The translations under genes were made by a program, and so were the position numbers. Positions 9,079-17,092 of a DNA stretch of 21,262 nucleotides are shown piece by piece. How positions within the stretch are numbered: position 1 is the stretch's first letter; the number at the start of each line of letters is the position of its first letter. The notes beneath the pieces are model-generated. The model was not told where the DNA came from, did no database searches, and saw only the letters and a list, made by a program, of their open reading frames with translations. This DNA is from Anaeromyxobacter_A sp035538735 (GTDB taxonomy: Bacteria > Myxococcota > Myxococcia > Myxococcales > Anaeromyxobacteraceae): positions 1-21,262 of the forward strand of contig DATLJU010000214.1 of the NCBI GenBank assembly GCA_035538735.1, in the 5' to 3' direction.

Positions 9079-9093
9079 GCAAGGAACGGACCA
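9079..9093 (-). promoter_or_regulatory. Possible sigma-54 promoter of the kinase/NtrC pair
   Basis: On the minus strand the site reads TGGTCCG-TTCC-TTGCG. GG and GC have the required 12-bp spacing and TTGC is intact, but the -24 half deviates at two positions. Predicted transcription starts near 9067, 11 nt before the kinase ATG. Autoregulation by the encoded NtrC-type protein would fit; this is inference. Confidence 0.4.
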
Positions 9094-9241
9094 GATCTGC
9101 GCAAATTCCCCCATGACCGGGGCATTACGCCAAGGAACTGAAATTCGACCACAACTCCACGGTGGGTCAAGCGCGTCAAATTCCACACATCAGCGACACG
9201 CCACGAGGAAGTTGCGCTGTGTCACCCAGGGTCTTCGCGCT

Positions 9242-9258
9242 CGCGCAATGATTGCGCG
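9242..9258. repeat. Perfect 8-bp inverted repeat downstream of hemA
   Basis: CGCGCAAT-G-ATTGCGCG is a perfect dyad about a single base. It lies 19 nt beyond the hemA stop and about 186 nt upstream of the kinase start. It has no T tract, so it looks more like an operator than a terminator. Confidence 0.4.
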
Positions 9259-9276
9259 TCAATGTGGGAGCAAACC

Positions 9277-10545
9277 TCACCGCGCCAGGGGCGGCGCGCC
9301 GTCGACGGGCAGGCCGAAGATCTCGACCGCGGCCGCCATGAGCTGCTCGCCGCCGACCCCGTCCACGCCGGCGCGGCGCAGGCGCGTGCTGGGGGCGTGC
9401 AGCAGCTTCGAGACGACGGCGTTCGCCATCGCGTCGAGGCGGCGCTCGATCTCGGGATCGGCGCCGAGCCGCTTCACGGTGCGGTCGACCTCCTCGCGGG
9501 CGATGGCGGCCGCGTGCTGGCGCATGGCCTGGATGATGGGGGCCGCCTTCCGCTCGGCCTGATCGCGCCGAAAGCGCGCCAGCTCCTCCTCGATGATCCG
9601 CTCGGCGTCGGCGACGGCCAGCGTCCGATCCGCCAGCGCGCGCTCGGTGAGCCGCGCCAGGTCGTCGACGTCGCACAGCCATACCCCGTCGAGCGCGCCA
9701 GCCTCGGCCGGGATGGCGCGCGGCACCGCCAGATCGACCATGACGAGGTCGCGGCGGCGCCGCGCCTTCATGGTCGCGGCGAGCGCAGCCGGGGCGAAGG
9801 CGGGCGGCACGGCTGGGGCCGCCGACACCACCACGTCGGCCCGGAGCAGCTCGTCCTCGAGCGCGTCCATCGGCCGCGCCGTGCCGCCCACCTCGGCGGC
9901 CAGCGCCTCGGCGTGGGCCAGCGTGCGGTTCACGACCACCACGTCACAGCCCTGCTCGCGGAGGTGCTGCGCGGAGAGCCTGGCCATCTCGCCGGCGCCG
10001 AGGACGAGCACGCGCCGGTCGTTCACGGTCCCGAGCACCTTCTCCGCGAGGGTCGCGGCGGCGTTGCCCCACGACACCCCGGCGCGGCCGATGGCCGTGT
10101 CGGTGCGGACCCGCTTCGCGACCTCGAAGACGCGGTGCAGCGCGGCGTTCAGCTCGCGCCCGGCGACACCCGCCTCGAGGGCGCGCGCGTGCGCCTCCTT
10201 GACCTGCCCCAGGATCTGCGGCTCGCCCAGCACGGCCGACTCGAGGCTGCAGGCGACCCGCAGCATGTGGCGCAGCGCGTCGTCCCCGTGCAGCTCGAAG
10301 AACGGGATCTCGGCGCCGGCGCGCTCCGAGAGCGCCCGCCGCAGGGCGACGCCGGCGGCAGCGGGGCAGCGGGTCGCGGCGTAGACCTCGATGCGATAGC
10401 ACGTCGAGAGGAGGACGATCCCGTCCACGCCGCCGAGCGCGGCGTAGCCCTGGATCACGTTCGCCATCTCCTCGGCCCTGACCGAGAGGCGCTCACGGTC
10501 GGCTACGGTCGCACCCTTCTGGTTGAGGCCCACGGCGATGAGCAC
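9277..10545 (-). CDS. hemA: Glutamyl-tRNA reductase (HemA)
   Basis: The 422-aa product carries the family's three domains. The N-terminal catalytic domain has Cys49 in LLSTCYRIEVYA, the NADPH-binding domain has RRVLVLGAGEMA, and a helical dimerisation domain closes the protein. It reduces glutamyl-tRNA to glutamate-1-semialdehyde, the first committed step of haem synthesis by the C5 route. The usual catalytic motif is STCNRTE; here Asn is Tyr and Thr is Ile, while Cys is kept. The GTG at 10545 is chosen because VLIAVGLNQKGA matches the family start and AAAGGAG lies 7 nt upstream; an ATG at 10602 would add 19 unconserved residues. hemC is not adjacent, unlike in many bacteria. It sits between two haem-motif two-component systems. 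Confidence 0.95.
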   Translation of the reverse strand: MLIAVGLNQKGATVADRERLSVRAEEMANVIQGYAALGGVDGIVLLSTCYRIEVYAATRCPAAAGVALRRALSERAGAEIPFFELHGDDALRHMLRVACSLESAVLGEPQILGQVKEAHARALEAGVAGRELNAALHRVFEVAKRVRTDTAIGRAGVSWGNAAATLAEKVLGTVNDRRVLVLGAGEMARLSAQHLREQGCDVVVVNRTLAHAEALAAEVGGTARPMDALEDELLRADVVVSAAPAVPPAFAPAALAATMKARRRRDLVMVDLAVPRAIPAEAGALDGVWLCDVDDLARLTERALADRTLAVADAERIIEEELARFRRDQAERKAAPIIQAMRQHAAAIAREEVDRTVKRLGADPEIERRLDAMANAVVSKLLHAPSTRLRRAGVDGVGGEQLMAAAVEIFGLPVDGAPPLAR

Positions 10546-10619
10546 GTGTGCGCTCCTTTCCCGGCATATGCGGAACGGAGCAGCGTCCTGAGCAATCAGC
10601 ATGCCTGGTCGGGAGCAAT

Positions 10620-10642
10620 GGTTTCAGTGACTTACAGAAACC
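10620..10642. repeat. Inverted repeat in the hemA upstream region
   Basis: GGTTTC (10620-10625) and GAAACC (10637-10642) pair across 11 nt, 75-97 nt upstream of the hemA GTG. It could be an operator. Nothing else is evident in the 259-nt gap 10546-10804, and no clear terminator for the LuxR-type gene was found there. Confidence 0.3.
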
Positions 10643-10804
10643 GACCCGCAAACCTTGCGCTCGCTGCGCGGGCGTGTCCCAAGCAAGCGAAAGCGCTGCG
10701 GGCTGCTCGCACACCCGGGGGATGTGGGGGGCCGGGTCCGGGAGGGCCCAGGCGGAAGCACCCCACCAGATGCGGGAGTCTCGATCGCCTCCGGTCGAGG
10801 CCGT

Positions 10805-11452
10805 TCAGTTGATCCTGATGACGCCCAGCTTCAGGGCGAGCCGGACGAGCTCGGTCCGGTTGTGGAGATCGAGCTTCTGCATCACGTGCTCGCGGTGCGA
10901 CATGGCAGTCTTCACGCTGATGCCGAGGTCGTCGGCGACCTCCTTGTTGCTGCGCCCCTCGGCCACGAGGCGGAACACCTGCTTCTCTCGATCCGTGAGC
11001 GCCTCGTAGGGATCGCCCCCTGCGCGCTGCGGGTCGCGCTCCTCCATGGCGGCGCGTGCCACCTCGGGATCGAGCACGAGGCCACCCCTCTGCACCGCGC
11101 GGATGGCGCCGACGAGCTCGCTTCCGGCCGACTTCTTCAACACGTACCCCGCGACGCCGGCCCTGAGGAGCCGCCGGACGTACTCGCGATCCTCGTACTG
11201 GGAGAGGATGAGCACCTTGGCGCGCATCCCCTCCTTGCGGATCTCGAGCGCCGCCTCGATGCCGCCCAGGCCCGGCATGGCGATGTCCATCAGCACGACA
11301 TCGGGGTCGAGCTTCTTGCAGGCGTCGATCGCCTCGCGACCGTCCGAGGCCTGTCCGACGACCTCGATGTCTTCGGTCGCGGCAAGCAGGGCGCGCACGC
11401 CCTCGCGCAGGATGGCGTGGTCGTCGGCGATGAGGACGCGGATCTTGCTCAC
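10805..11452 (-). CDS. NarL/LuxR-family response regulator
   Basis: The 215-aa product has a receiver (about 4-120) with IADDH, phosphoacceptor Asp56 in VLMDIAMPG, and Lys in YVLKKSAG. The C-terminal LuxR-type helix-turn-helix (about 150-212) reads LTDREKQVFRLVAEGRSNKE followed by VADDLGISVKTAMSH. It is a DNA-binding transcription factor, expected to be phosphorylated by the kinase whose gene it overlaps by 4 nt (GTGA, GTG start at 11452). It is the last gene of the cytochrome operon beginning at 16708, so it may control that operon. Confidence 0.95.
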   Translation of the reverse strand: MSKIRVLIADDHAILREGVRALLAATEDIEVVGQASDGREAIDACKKLDPDVVLMDIAMPGLGGIEAALEIRKEGMRAKVLILSQYEDREYVRRLLRAGVAGYVLKKSAGSELVGAIRAVQRGGLVLDPEVARAAMEERDPQRAGGDPYEALTDREKQVFRLVAEGRSNKEVADDLGISVKTAMSHREHVMQKLDLHNRTELVRLALKLGVIRIN

Positions 11453-13386
11453 GGGAGGACCGAGCTTAGCCCCGGCGCTCGCCCGGTGCCAGCGGGCTCA
11501 CCTTCCGGATCGGGCCCGTCGGCCGGGAGCGGAACCCGGATCTCGAGCCGGGTCCCCTGCCCCGGCGATGAGTCGAGGATGGCCTTGCCCCCCAGGAGCT
11601 CCGCCCGCTCCCGGATCCCCATGAGCCCATAGTGCGGCCGATCCTGAGGCATCACCGCCGGATCGAACCCGCGCCCGTCGTCCTCGATCTCGATGCGCAG
11701 CTCCCGGCCCTCCGGCGCCAGCTGGATGAGCACCGACTCGGCCTGCGCGTGGCGGGCGATGTTGTTCATCGCCTCCTGCGCGATCCGGAAGAGCGCGATC
11801 TCGAACTCGGGCGGGAGGCGTCGCTCGAGCTCGCTGATCTCGCACCTCACGGCGATGCCGCGCGTCGCGAGATAACGCTCGGCGTACCACCGGATGGCCG
11901 AGAAGAGCCCGAGGTCGTCGAGCACCGCCGGGCGCAGGTCCAGGATGAGCCGGTGCACCTCCTCGAGCGTGCGCACCGCCAGCGCCTTCACCTCGTCGAG
12001 GCGAGGCGTCGGCCCACCGGCGCGGAGGGCGGTGGAGGCGCTCTCGAGGCCCATCGCCAGCACCGCCAGGCTCTGGGTGGTGTCGTCGTGCAGCTCGCGC
12101 GCGATGCGCTTGCGCTCGTCCTCCTGGGCCGTGATGACGGTGCGCAGCAGGCGCTGCCGCTCGGCGTTCCGCTGGCGCAGCCGTTCGTTGGCCTGCGCCA
12201 GCTCGGCGGTTCGATCCGCCACGCGCTTCTCGAGCAGCTCGTTCGCGCGCGCCACGTGCGCGATGAGGTCTCGCAGCGACGAGCGCATCCGCTCCACGGA
12301 GCGGCCGAGGCGGCCGAGCTCGTCTTCGCCGAGCTCCGGGATGGGCTCGTCCATGCCGCCCGCGGCGATGCGCTCGGCCGCCGCGGTCAGCACGGCCACC
12401 GGCCGGGTCACGCTGCGAGCCGCGCCCCAGGCGAACGCGCCCGCGACCAGCAGCAGCCCGCCGGCGAAGACCGGGAACGTGGTGGGCAGCGCGCCCGAGG
12501 TGGCGAGCGCCGCGTCCTCGGGCACGACCACCTGCACTCCCCACGGCGCCGCGCCGAGCGGCGCGAACGCCGTCACGGAACGCTCGCCGCCGGAGTGGCA
12601 CGCCCGGCACCGGGTCCCCTGCCCTTCGTGCTCGGCCACGAGCCGGCCGATGCGGGCGCGGCACTCGGCCGGCCGGTGGAACCGATCGCGATCGGTGCTC
12701 GCCAGCACCATGCCGTTGCCGTCGACGAGGTCGGCGTGCCCGCCCTTCCCGCGCAGGGTGTGGCGCAGCACGCGCGCGCGGATGGGCGCCGCCACGTCGA
12801 GAACACCGCCGACGACCCCCACCGGCCGCCCGCGCCAGTCCATCACCGAGACGAGGCCGAAGCAGTGCCCCTCTCCGCGCACTCCGAGCAGCGGCGTGAT
12901 GCGGGGCTTGCCGTCGCGCAGGATCTGCTGCACGTCCTGGAGCTCCGCCGGCGGGGCCGCGGAGTGGCCACCGCGCGGCTCCTCGGCGATCAGCTCTCCG
13001 CGCGCGTCGAGGAGGAACAGTCCCCCCCTGAACTGCGCGTGCAGGTAGGTCGTGCGCAGGAGCGCCCGCGAGCTCTCGATCTTTTCGGGGTCGAGGCCGA
13101 GCTGCGGAGAGGAGGCGAGTCGCTGGAGGACCTCCAGGTCCGCGGTGATCTCCTCGTCGATGTGCTCGGCGACCGCCGCGGCCGCATGTTGCCGCGCCGC
13201 CACCATCTCCTCGTCGAGCTCGCGCAGCCGCGACCAGCTCGCCCCCGCCACCAGCGCCGCCGGGGCGAGCACGCCGACCGAGACGAGCAGGTAGACTCGG
13301 AAGCGCAGGCCCTGCCGCCCGAGGGGGAGCGTGCTCGGACTGCGCCCTTCGCCGCCGAACGGCCACCAGCCGCGGAACGGCTTCAT
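11449..13386 (-). CDS. NarX-type sensor kinase with CxxCH motif in its sensor domain
   Basis: The 645-aa product has a first helix (about 31-51), a large periplasmic Cache-like domain (about 52-300), a second helix (about 303-322), HAMP (about 322-375) and a Glu/Arg-rich coiled coil (about 378-415). HisKA_3 has His433 in IARELHDDTTQSL. The ATPase domain has AQEAMNNIARHA, EDDGRGFDP and GQGTRLEI. The distal part of the sensor contains CRACH (260-264), a c-haem attachment motif in a Cache-like fold, suggesting redox or gas sensing. The sequence LDVAAPIRARVL is typical of periplasmic sensors. The ATG at 13386 overlaps the upstream stop (ATGA), and the stop overlaps the regulator gene. Confidence 0.93.
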   Translation of the reverse strand: MKPFRGWWPFGGEGRSPSTLPLGRQGLRFRVYLLVSVGVLAPAALVAGASWSRLRELDEEMVAARQHAAAAVAEHIDEEITADLEVLQRLASSPQLGLDPEKIESSRALLRTTYLHAQFRGGLFLLDARGELIAEEPRGGHSAAPPAELQDVQQILRDGKPRITPLLGVRGEGHCFGLVSVMDWRGRPVGVVGGVLDVAAPIRARVLRHTLRGKGGHADLVDGNGMVLASTDRDRFHRPAECRARIGRLVAEHEGQGTRCRACHSGGERSVTAFAPLGAAPWGVQVVVPEDAALATSGALPTTFPVFAGGLLLVAGAFAWGAARSVTRPVAVLTAAAERIAAGGMDEPIPELGEDELGRLGRSVERMRSSLRDLIAHVARANELLEKRVADRTAELAQANERLRQRNAERQRLLRTVITAQEDERKRIARELHDDTTQSLAVLAMGLESASTALRAGGPTPRLDEVKALAVRTLEEVHRLILDLRPAVLDDLGLFSAIRWYAERYLATRGIAVRCEISELERRLPPEFEIALFRIAQEAMNNIARHAQAESVLIQLAPEGRELRIEIEDDGRGFDPAVMPQDRPHYGLMGIRERAELLGGKAILDSSPGQGTRLEIRVPLPADGPDPEGEPAGTGRAPGLSSVLP

Positions 13387-13949
13387 GGCGCCTCCCGGGC
13401 GCTGCGCGCCATGCGCAGCAGCTCGTCCACGGTACCGCGCGAGCGCAGCAGGAGGCTACGCCCGCCCTGCTCCCAGGCCAGCTGCCATCGTACCTCGCCG
13501 TCCTCCACCACCCGCGACAGCCGCCCCTGGGCCGGCCCGACCGCCACCGGCGATCCGTCCAGCTCCTGCGCCTGCGGCAGGATGCGGTCCGGGAGCGCGC
13601 CGCGGCCGAGGGTCTGGGCGATCAGCAGGGCCGGGGCGCCGGCGCGGGCGTCCACCCACAAGCTGACCGCGCCCGGCGGGCCGGCGACGTAGCGGATGCG
13701 CTGCGGCGGCCAGGCGAGCCGCGCCGGGAAATAGGCCGGGAGCACGAGCCGGGTCCGGAGCCGCCGCTCGACCTCGTCCACCGTCCGCGCGCGCCGCACG
13801 TCGCGGGCATCGCCGACGATCCAGGCGGGGACGGCATCCAGCGTGGCCAGCGCGACCGCCGCCGCGGCCATGACCGCGCCGAGCGCGGCCGCGGCGCGGA
13901 AGGCCTCGCGCAGGCGCCCCGGAGCGCGAGCTGGTGAGCGATCCGTCAT
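13383..13949 (-). CDS. Membrane-anchored DUF4367-like protein
   Basis: The 188-aa product has an N-terminal helix (about 17-37) and an exported domain. Two segments resemble DUF4367 domains, which occur on anti-sigma and BlaR-like proteins: LVLPAYFPARLAWPPQRIRY and, near the C-terminus, WQLAWEQGGRSLLLRSRGT followed by VDELLRMARS. This likeness comes from motif pattern only. There is no Cys, so it is not a lipoprotein or a haem protein. The ATG at 13949 overlaps the M56 protease stop (ATGA), and its own stop overlaps the kinase start. A role as protease substrate, inhibitor or signal-transfer partner between protease and kinase is plausible but unproven. Confidence 0.78.
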   Translation of the reverse strand: MTDRSPARAPGRLREAFRAAAALGAVMAAAAVALATLDAVPAWIVGDARDVRRARTVDEVERRLRTRLVLPAYFPARLAWPPQRIRYVAGPPGAVSLWVDARAGAPALLIAQTLGRGALPDRILPQAQELDGSPVAVGPAQGRLSRVVEDGEVRWQLAWEQGGRSLLLRSRGTVDELLRMARSAREAP

Positions 13950-14944
13950 GCGACGAGGAAGGTGAGCCCGGCCAGGGCCGCTGCGGTGGCCGCCAGGTGG
14001 GCCGAGCGGAACTCGAGGCCGGGCGGCGCCGCCGGCTCGAGCAGCCGCCGGCATCGGGCCTCGACATCGTGCGAGCGGACGCGCCGCAGCGGCTCGGAGA
14101 GCGTCGCCGCGAAGGGCAGCGAGCTGCGGACCGGCGCCGTGGCGCCGAGGCCGGCCCGGTGCAGCTTGAGCAGCGCGCTCGCGAGGGCCAGCCGATCGCC
14201 CCCGGCGCGCTCGTCCGCGAGCCACTCGGCGTCGCGCGCCAGCGCGCGTGCCGAGATCTGCGCCACGGGGTTGAAGAACAGGACCGCGCGAGCGGCCATC
14301 GCGATCCAGGACATCGCGGGATCGTGGCGCTCGAGGTGCGCCAGCTCGTGGCGGAGCGCGGCGCGGAGCTCCTCCGGGTCGAGCAGGCCGAGCGCACCCT
14401 GCGACACGACCAGCACTGGCGCTCTCAGGCCGGAGCAGAACAGCGCCGGGCCACGCGCCGCGACGAAGTGGAGCCGCGGCCGGCGGGCGCGGGGCGAGCG
14501 CAGCGATCCCGCCGTCCCCTCGAGGGCGTCCGCCAGGGCCGCCTCGAGCGCGGGCGGGGGCGGAGCCGCGGGCGGCAGCGCTCGCCGGCGGCGCGGCACG
14601 AGCGGCAGCGCGTCCATCGCGAACAGCGCCACCCCGGCGGCCGCGGCGAGGGCGACCGCGAGGTGGAACGCGGTCGTGCCGAGCAGCGGGAGATCCTGCC
14701 AGCGCCGCGCGACGAGGAGCGCCCAGACGTCGGCGAAGCGCTCGCCCCGGCGCACCGGGGCGAGCGCGAACAGCAACGGGGTGACGACGAGCGGCTGGCC
14801 GAGGCCGAGCAGCCTCATGGCCAGCCGATCGCCGGGCGCGCGCGCGCGCCACAGCCGGAGCAGCGCCTCGATCGCCAGGGCGGCGACCAAGGCGTGGATC
14901 ACGGACTGAGCCGCGTAATCAACCCACCACTTCCCGTCTGGCAT
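13946..14944 (-). CDS. M56-family (BlaR1/MecR1-like) membrane metalloprotease
   Basis: The 332-aa product has membrane helices at about 11-33, 43-63, 88-112 and 211-226, with a final one at about 315-332. Between them lies the zinc-protease motif HELAH: His199, Glu200, His203, within ELRAALRHELAHLERHD. A third ligand is likely Glu240 in DAEWLADERAGG. M56 proteases cleave cytoplasmic regulators or anti-sigma factors in response to a periplasmic signal. No penicillin-binding sensor domain follows, so it is not a BlaR1 antibiotic sensor. The ATG at 14944 overlaps the cytochrome b gene by 26 nt, with AAGGA about 12 nt upstream; an internal GTG is a less likely start. Its presence in a cytochrome operon is unusual. 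Confidence 0.87.
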   Translation of the reverse strand: MPDGKWWVDYAAQSVIHALVAALAIEALLRLWRARAPGDRLAMRLLGLGQPLVVTPLLFALAPVRRGERFADVWALLVARRWQDLPLLGTTAFHLAVALAAAAGVALFAMDALPLVPRRRRALPPAAPPPPALEAALADALEGTAGSLRSPRARRPRLHFVAARGPALFCSGLRAPVLVVSQGALGLLDPEELRAALRHELAHLERHDPAMSWIAMAARAVLFFNPVAQISARALARDAEWLADERAGGDRLALASALLKLHRAGLGATAPVRSSLPFAATLSEPLRRVRSHDVEARCRRLLEPAAPPGLEFRSAHLAATAAALAGLTFLVA

Positions 14945-15671
14945 GTGGAGCCACGGTCCTTCCCGTCTGGCCGCCCTCCTCGAGGCGCTCCAGCTCGAGC
15001 GGGTGCTCGTGCTCCATTCTCTCGCGGCTGATCTTCCCGGTGAAGATGCAGGTGTCGAACGGGAAGACGTCCGGGTTGAGGTGCGCGTTGTAGATGTGCC
15101 AGATGGTGATGACGAGGAAGGCCATCAGGCCCTCGTTCGAGTGCGCCACCTTGGCGGCGGGCACGAGCTCGCCGGGCAGGAAGCGCGCCAGCACGGTCGG
15201 ATAGATGAGGACGATGCCGGTGAGCACCATGATGACGTTGCCCACCACGAGGCCCCAGTATTCGAACTTCTGCTTGTAGTCGTACCGATCGTACCTCGGC
15301 CCGTGATCGCGGAGCCCCAGGTAGTACTTGAGCGTCGCGACGGCGTCGTCGAAGTCGTGCTTGGTGGGGATCATCGTGAGGCGCGTCTTGCGCCCGGCGA
15401 TGGCTACGATCGCGCTCGCGAAGTGGAACACGGTCGAGGCGGCGAGGGTCCAGCCGCAGAAGCGGTGGATCCAGCGGGCGACGTCGATGCCGCCGAAGAT
15501 GCTCACCAGCCGATGCGCCCACGCGGCGCCGTAGAACTTCTGCGGCAGCCCGGTGAGGCACAGCAGCGTGAAGACCACCATCGTGACGAGGTGCTCGACG
15601 CGCTGCTTGCCGGTGAAGCGGACGATGTACGGAGTGCTCACGGTCGTGCTCACGTTCGTGCTCGTGCTCAT
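14919..15671 (-). CDS. Membrane cytochrome b (FdhI/cytochrome b561-like quinone subunit)
   Basis: The 250-aa product has four predicted membrane helices (about 27-47, 68-93, 137-162, 177-200). Histidines suited to bind two b haems are placed in or near them: His27 in RVEHLVT, His69 in RWIHRFCGW, His83 in VFHFAS, His177 and His192 in IWHIYNAHLNP. This pattern fits the di-haem b subunits of formate dehydrogenase, Ni-Fe hydrogenase and thiosulfate reductase, which pass electrons between quinone and periplasmic partners. The partner here should be the 9-haem cytochrome c encoded upstream; the genes overlap by 4 nt (ATGA). The C-terminus is a charged cytoplasmic tail rich in Glu and Arg. The start ATG at 15671 precedes a Ser/Thr-rich leader. 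Confidence 0.9.
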   Translation of the reverse strand: MSTSTNVSTTVSTPYIVRFTGKQRVEHLVTMVVFTLLCLTGLPQKFYGAAWAHRLVSIFGGIDVARWIHRFCGWTLAASTVFHFASAIVAIAGRKTRLTMIPTKHDFDDAVATLKYYLGLRDHGPRYDRYDYKQKFEYWGLVVGNVIMVLTGIVLIYPTVLARFLPGELVPAAKVAHSNEGLMAFLVITIWHIYNAHLNPDVFPFDTCIFTGKISRERMEHEHPLELERLEEGGQTGRTVAPHARREVVG

Positions 15672-16708
15672 CGATTCACCACGACGCGCCAGAGGTGCAG
15701 CGCGATCTGAAGGACGAGGCCGCCCACCATGAACGGGATGATGAGCTTGTAGAAGAGCTGGACGGTCCACACGAGCGTCGCCTTCTGCGGCGTCGGCTCG
15801 TAATGCGAGAGCCATGCGTCGGGGAAGTTCTTGGTCGCGCCGGGGTGGCACTTCTGGCAGGTCTGGACCAGGTTGGCCCGCATCGTGTGCGAACCGGGGT
15901 CGGAGGACTTCTGGATGTCGTGCACGCCGTGGCAGTCGGTGCACACGGCGGCGAAGTTCTTCCGATCGACCTTCGTGGCGCGCTGGAGCGTGGCCGACAT
16001 GCCGTGGAAGTCCTTCAGGTAGGTATCGACGACCTTCGTCGAGAGCTTGTACTTCGACATCATCTTCTCGCTGGTGTGGCAGCGACCGCAGATCTCCGGC
16101 GTCCTCATCGAGAGGGCGCCGTTCTTCGGGTCGAGGATGTCGTGCGCCTTGTGGCAGTCCGTGCAGACCGGCACGTCCTGGTTGCCGGCCTCGGCCCCGC
16201 GGCCGTGGACGCTCTTCGCGTACACCTGGTAGACGCCCCCGTGACACTTGGCGCACGTCTGGGAGATGCGCGTGCGCGGCTCGCTGGCGCGCTGGATGTC
16301 GTGCGAGCCGTGACAGTCGACGCAGAGCGCCGCCTTGCGGTTGCCCTTCGCCATCACCGCGTAGTGCACGCCGTCGAGCGTCTTCGTGTAATTCGCGAAG
16401 TGACAGCTCTTGCACTGCTCGTAGTAGGCGACCTGCACGTCGCGCTTCGAGGCGAACGGCTTCGAGTCGTGCGGGTAGCCGGTCTTCTCGGTATGACAAT
16501 CCGTGCAGCGCAGGATCTCGCCGTGGACGGACTTCCCGAAGACGACCGAGTCGACGTACACGCCCAGCTTCTCGCCGCTCGGCAGGTCCATCGTCATGCT
16601 GGAGTCGCCGCCGTGGCAACCGAGGCAGTCGTCCTGTTCGGCGGGAATCCCCGCCCAGGCTGGGCCGGCGCCCACCCAGATCATCACCATGAGTAGCGTT
16701 CGTCTCAT
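15668..16708 (-). CDS. Nine-haem c-type cytochrome, membrane-tethered
   Basis: The 346-aa product has a signal peptide (MRRTLLMVMIWVGAGPAWA) and nine CxxCH motifs: CLGCH, CTDCH, CKSCH, CVDCH, CAKCH, CTDCH, CGRCH, CTDCH and CQKCH. Extra His residues, including several H-x-I-Q repeats (GSHDIQRA, GVHDIQKS), can give bis-His ligation. A C-terminal helix (about 316-340) anchors it to the membrane with the haem domain in the periplasm. The DIQ repeats suggest internal duplication of a haem module. It probably receives or donates electrons at the cytochrome b subunit. First gene of the operon ending at 10805. The ATG at 16708 has a weak AAGGGGG about 10 nt upstream. The exact redox partner cannot be told. 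Confidence 0.92.
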   Translation of the reverse strand: MRRTLLMVMIWVGAGPAWAGIPAEQDDCLGCHGGDSSMTMDLPSGEKLGVYVDSVVFGKSVHGEILRCTDCHTEKTGYPHDSKPFASKRDVQVAYYEQCKSCHFANYTKTLDGVHYAVMAKGNRKAALCVDCHGSHDIQRASEPRTRISQTCAKCHGGVYQVYAKSVHGRGAEAGNQDVPVCTDCHKAHDILDPKNGALSMRTPEICGRCHTSEKMMSKYKLSTKVVDTYLKDFHGMSATLQRATKVDRKNFAAVCTDCHGVHDIQKSSDPGSHTMRANLVQTCQKCHPGATKNFPDAWLSHYEPTPQKATLVWTVQLFYKLIIPFMVGGLVLQIALHLWRVVVNR

Positions 16709-17001
16709 CTCGAGCTGGCCCCCTTAGCGCCCCTTGGCGATGGACTCTCGGACGCTCCTGGGGAGTTTTTTTACGCCTGGTTTGGACGGACTTGCAACCA
16801 CCTCGGCGCACTATCCAAACGTGGATTGCATGAGAAAAATCAATCATCGGCTCGATTCGTCCACATACTGCGCGTCAAATCGCCGCACATGGGCGAAACC
16901 CCCCGGCGGGATCGCCTCCCCCGGCCCGCTTGCGCAGGGATTGCTGGCGCACGGACTGCGCGGGGGAGGATGGAGGCGATCACCGGGCGTGGAGGAATGA
17001 C
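16709..17001. other. Control region of the cytochrome operon, no gene seen
   Basis: No credible coding frame is seen on either strand. It must hold the promoter for the operon starting at 16708, but I found no convincing sigma-70 or sigma-54 pair on the minus strand. A run of seven T (16766-16772, plus strand) is preceded only by a 4-bp stem. Composition is less GC-rich than neighbouring genes between about 16760 and 16880, as expected for a promoter region. Confidence 0.5.
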
Positions 17002-17035
17002 AAAAAACCGCACGGGTCGCTGTGGACCCGAACGG
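17002..17035 (-). terminator. Second terminator of the NrfD operon
   Basis: On the minus strand CGGGTC and GACCCG (17030-17025 with 17018-17013) form a 6-bp stem around a 6-nt loop. Outer CCG/CGG pairs (17035-17033 with 17010-17008) extend it past a mismatch. Six T follow (17007-17002). Confidence 0.72.
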
Positions 17036-17047
17036 CACTAGCGAGAC

Positions 17048-17075
17048 AAAAAGGGGCGCGCCGAAGCGCGCCCCT
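17048..17075 (-). terminator. First terminator of the NrfD operon
   Basis: A perfect 10-bp GC-rich stem (17052-17061 with 17066-17075) is capped by a TTCG tetraloop on the minus strand. Five T follow (17052-17048, the first shared with the stem). It lies 18 nt past the stop of the H-protein-like gene. Confidence 0.9.
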
Positions 17076-17092
17076 CCCCCCTCGCATCGAGC

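Noticed and set aside
16758..16772. Seven-T run as a plus-strand terminator
   Set aside because: Only a 4-bp stem precedes it and no plus-strand gene ends there.
16780..16815. TTGCA sequences upstream of the cytochrome operon as sigma-54 -12 elements
   Set aside because: No GG at the required 12-bp distance on either strand.
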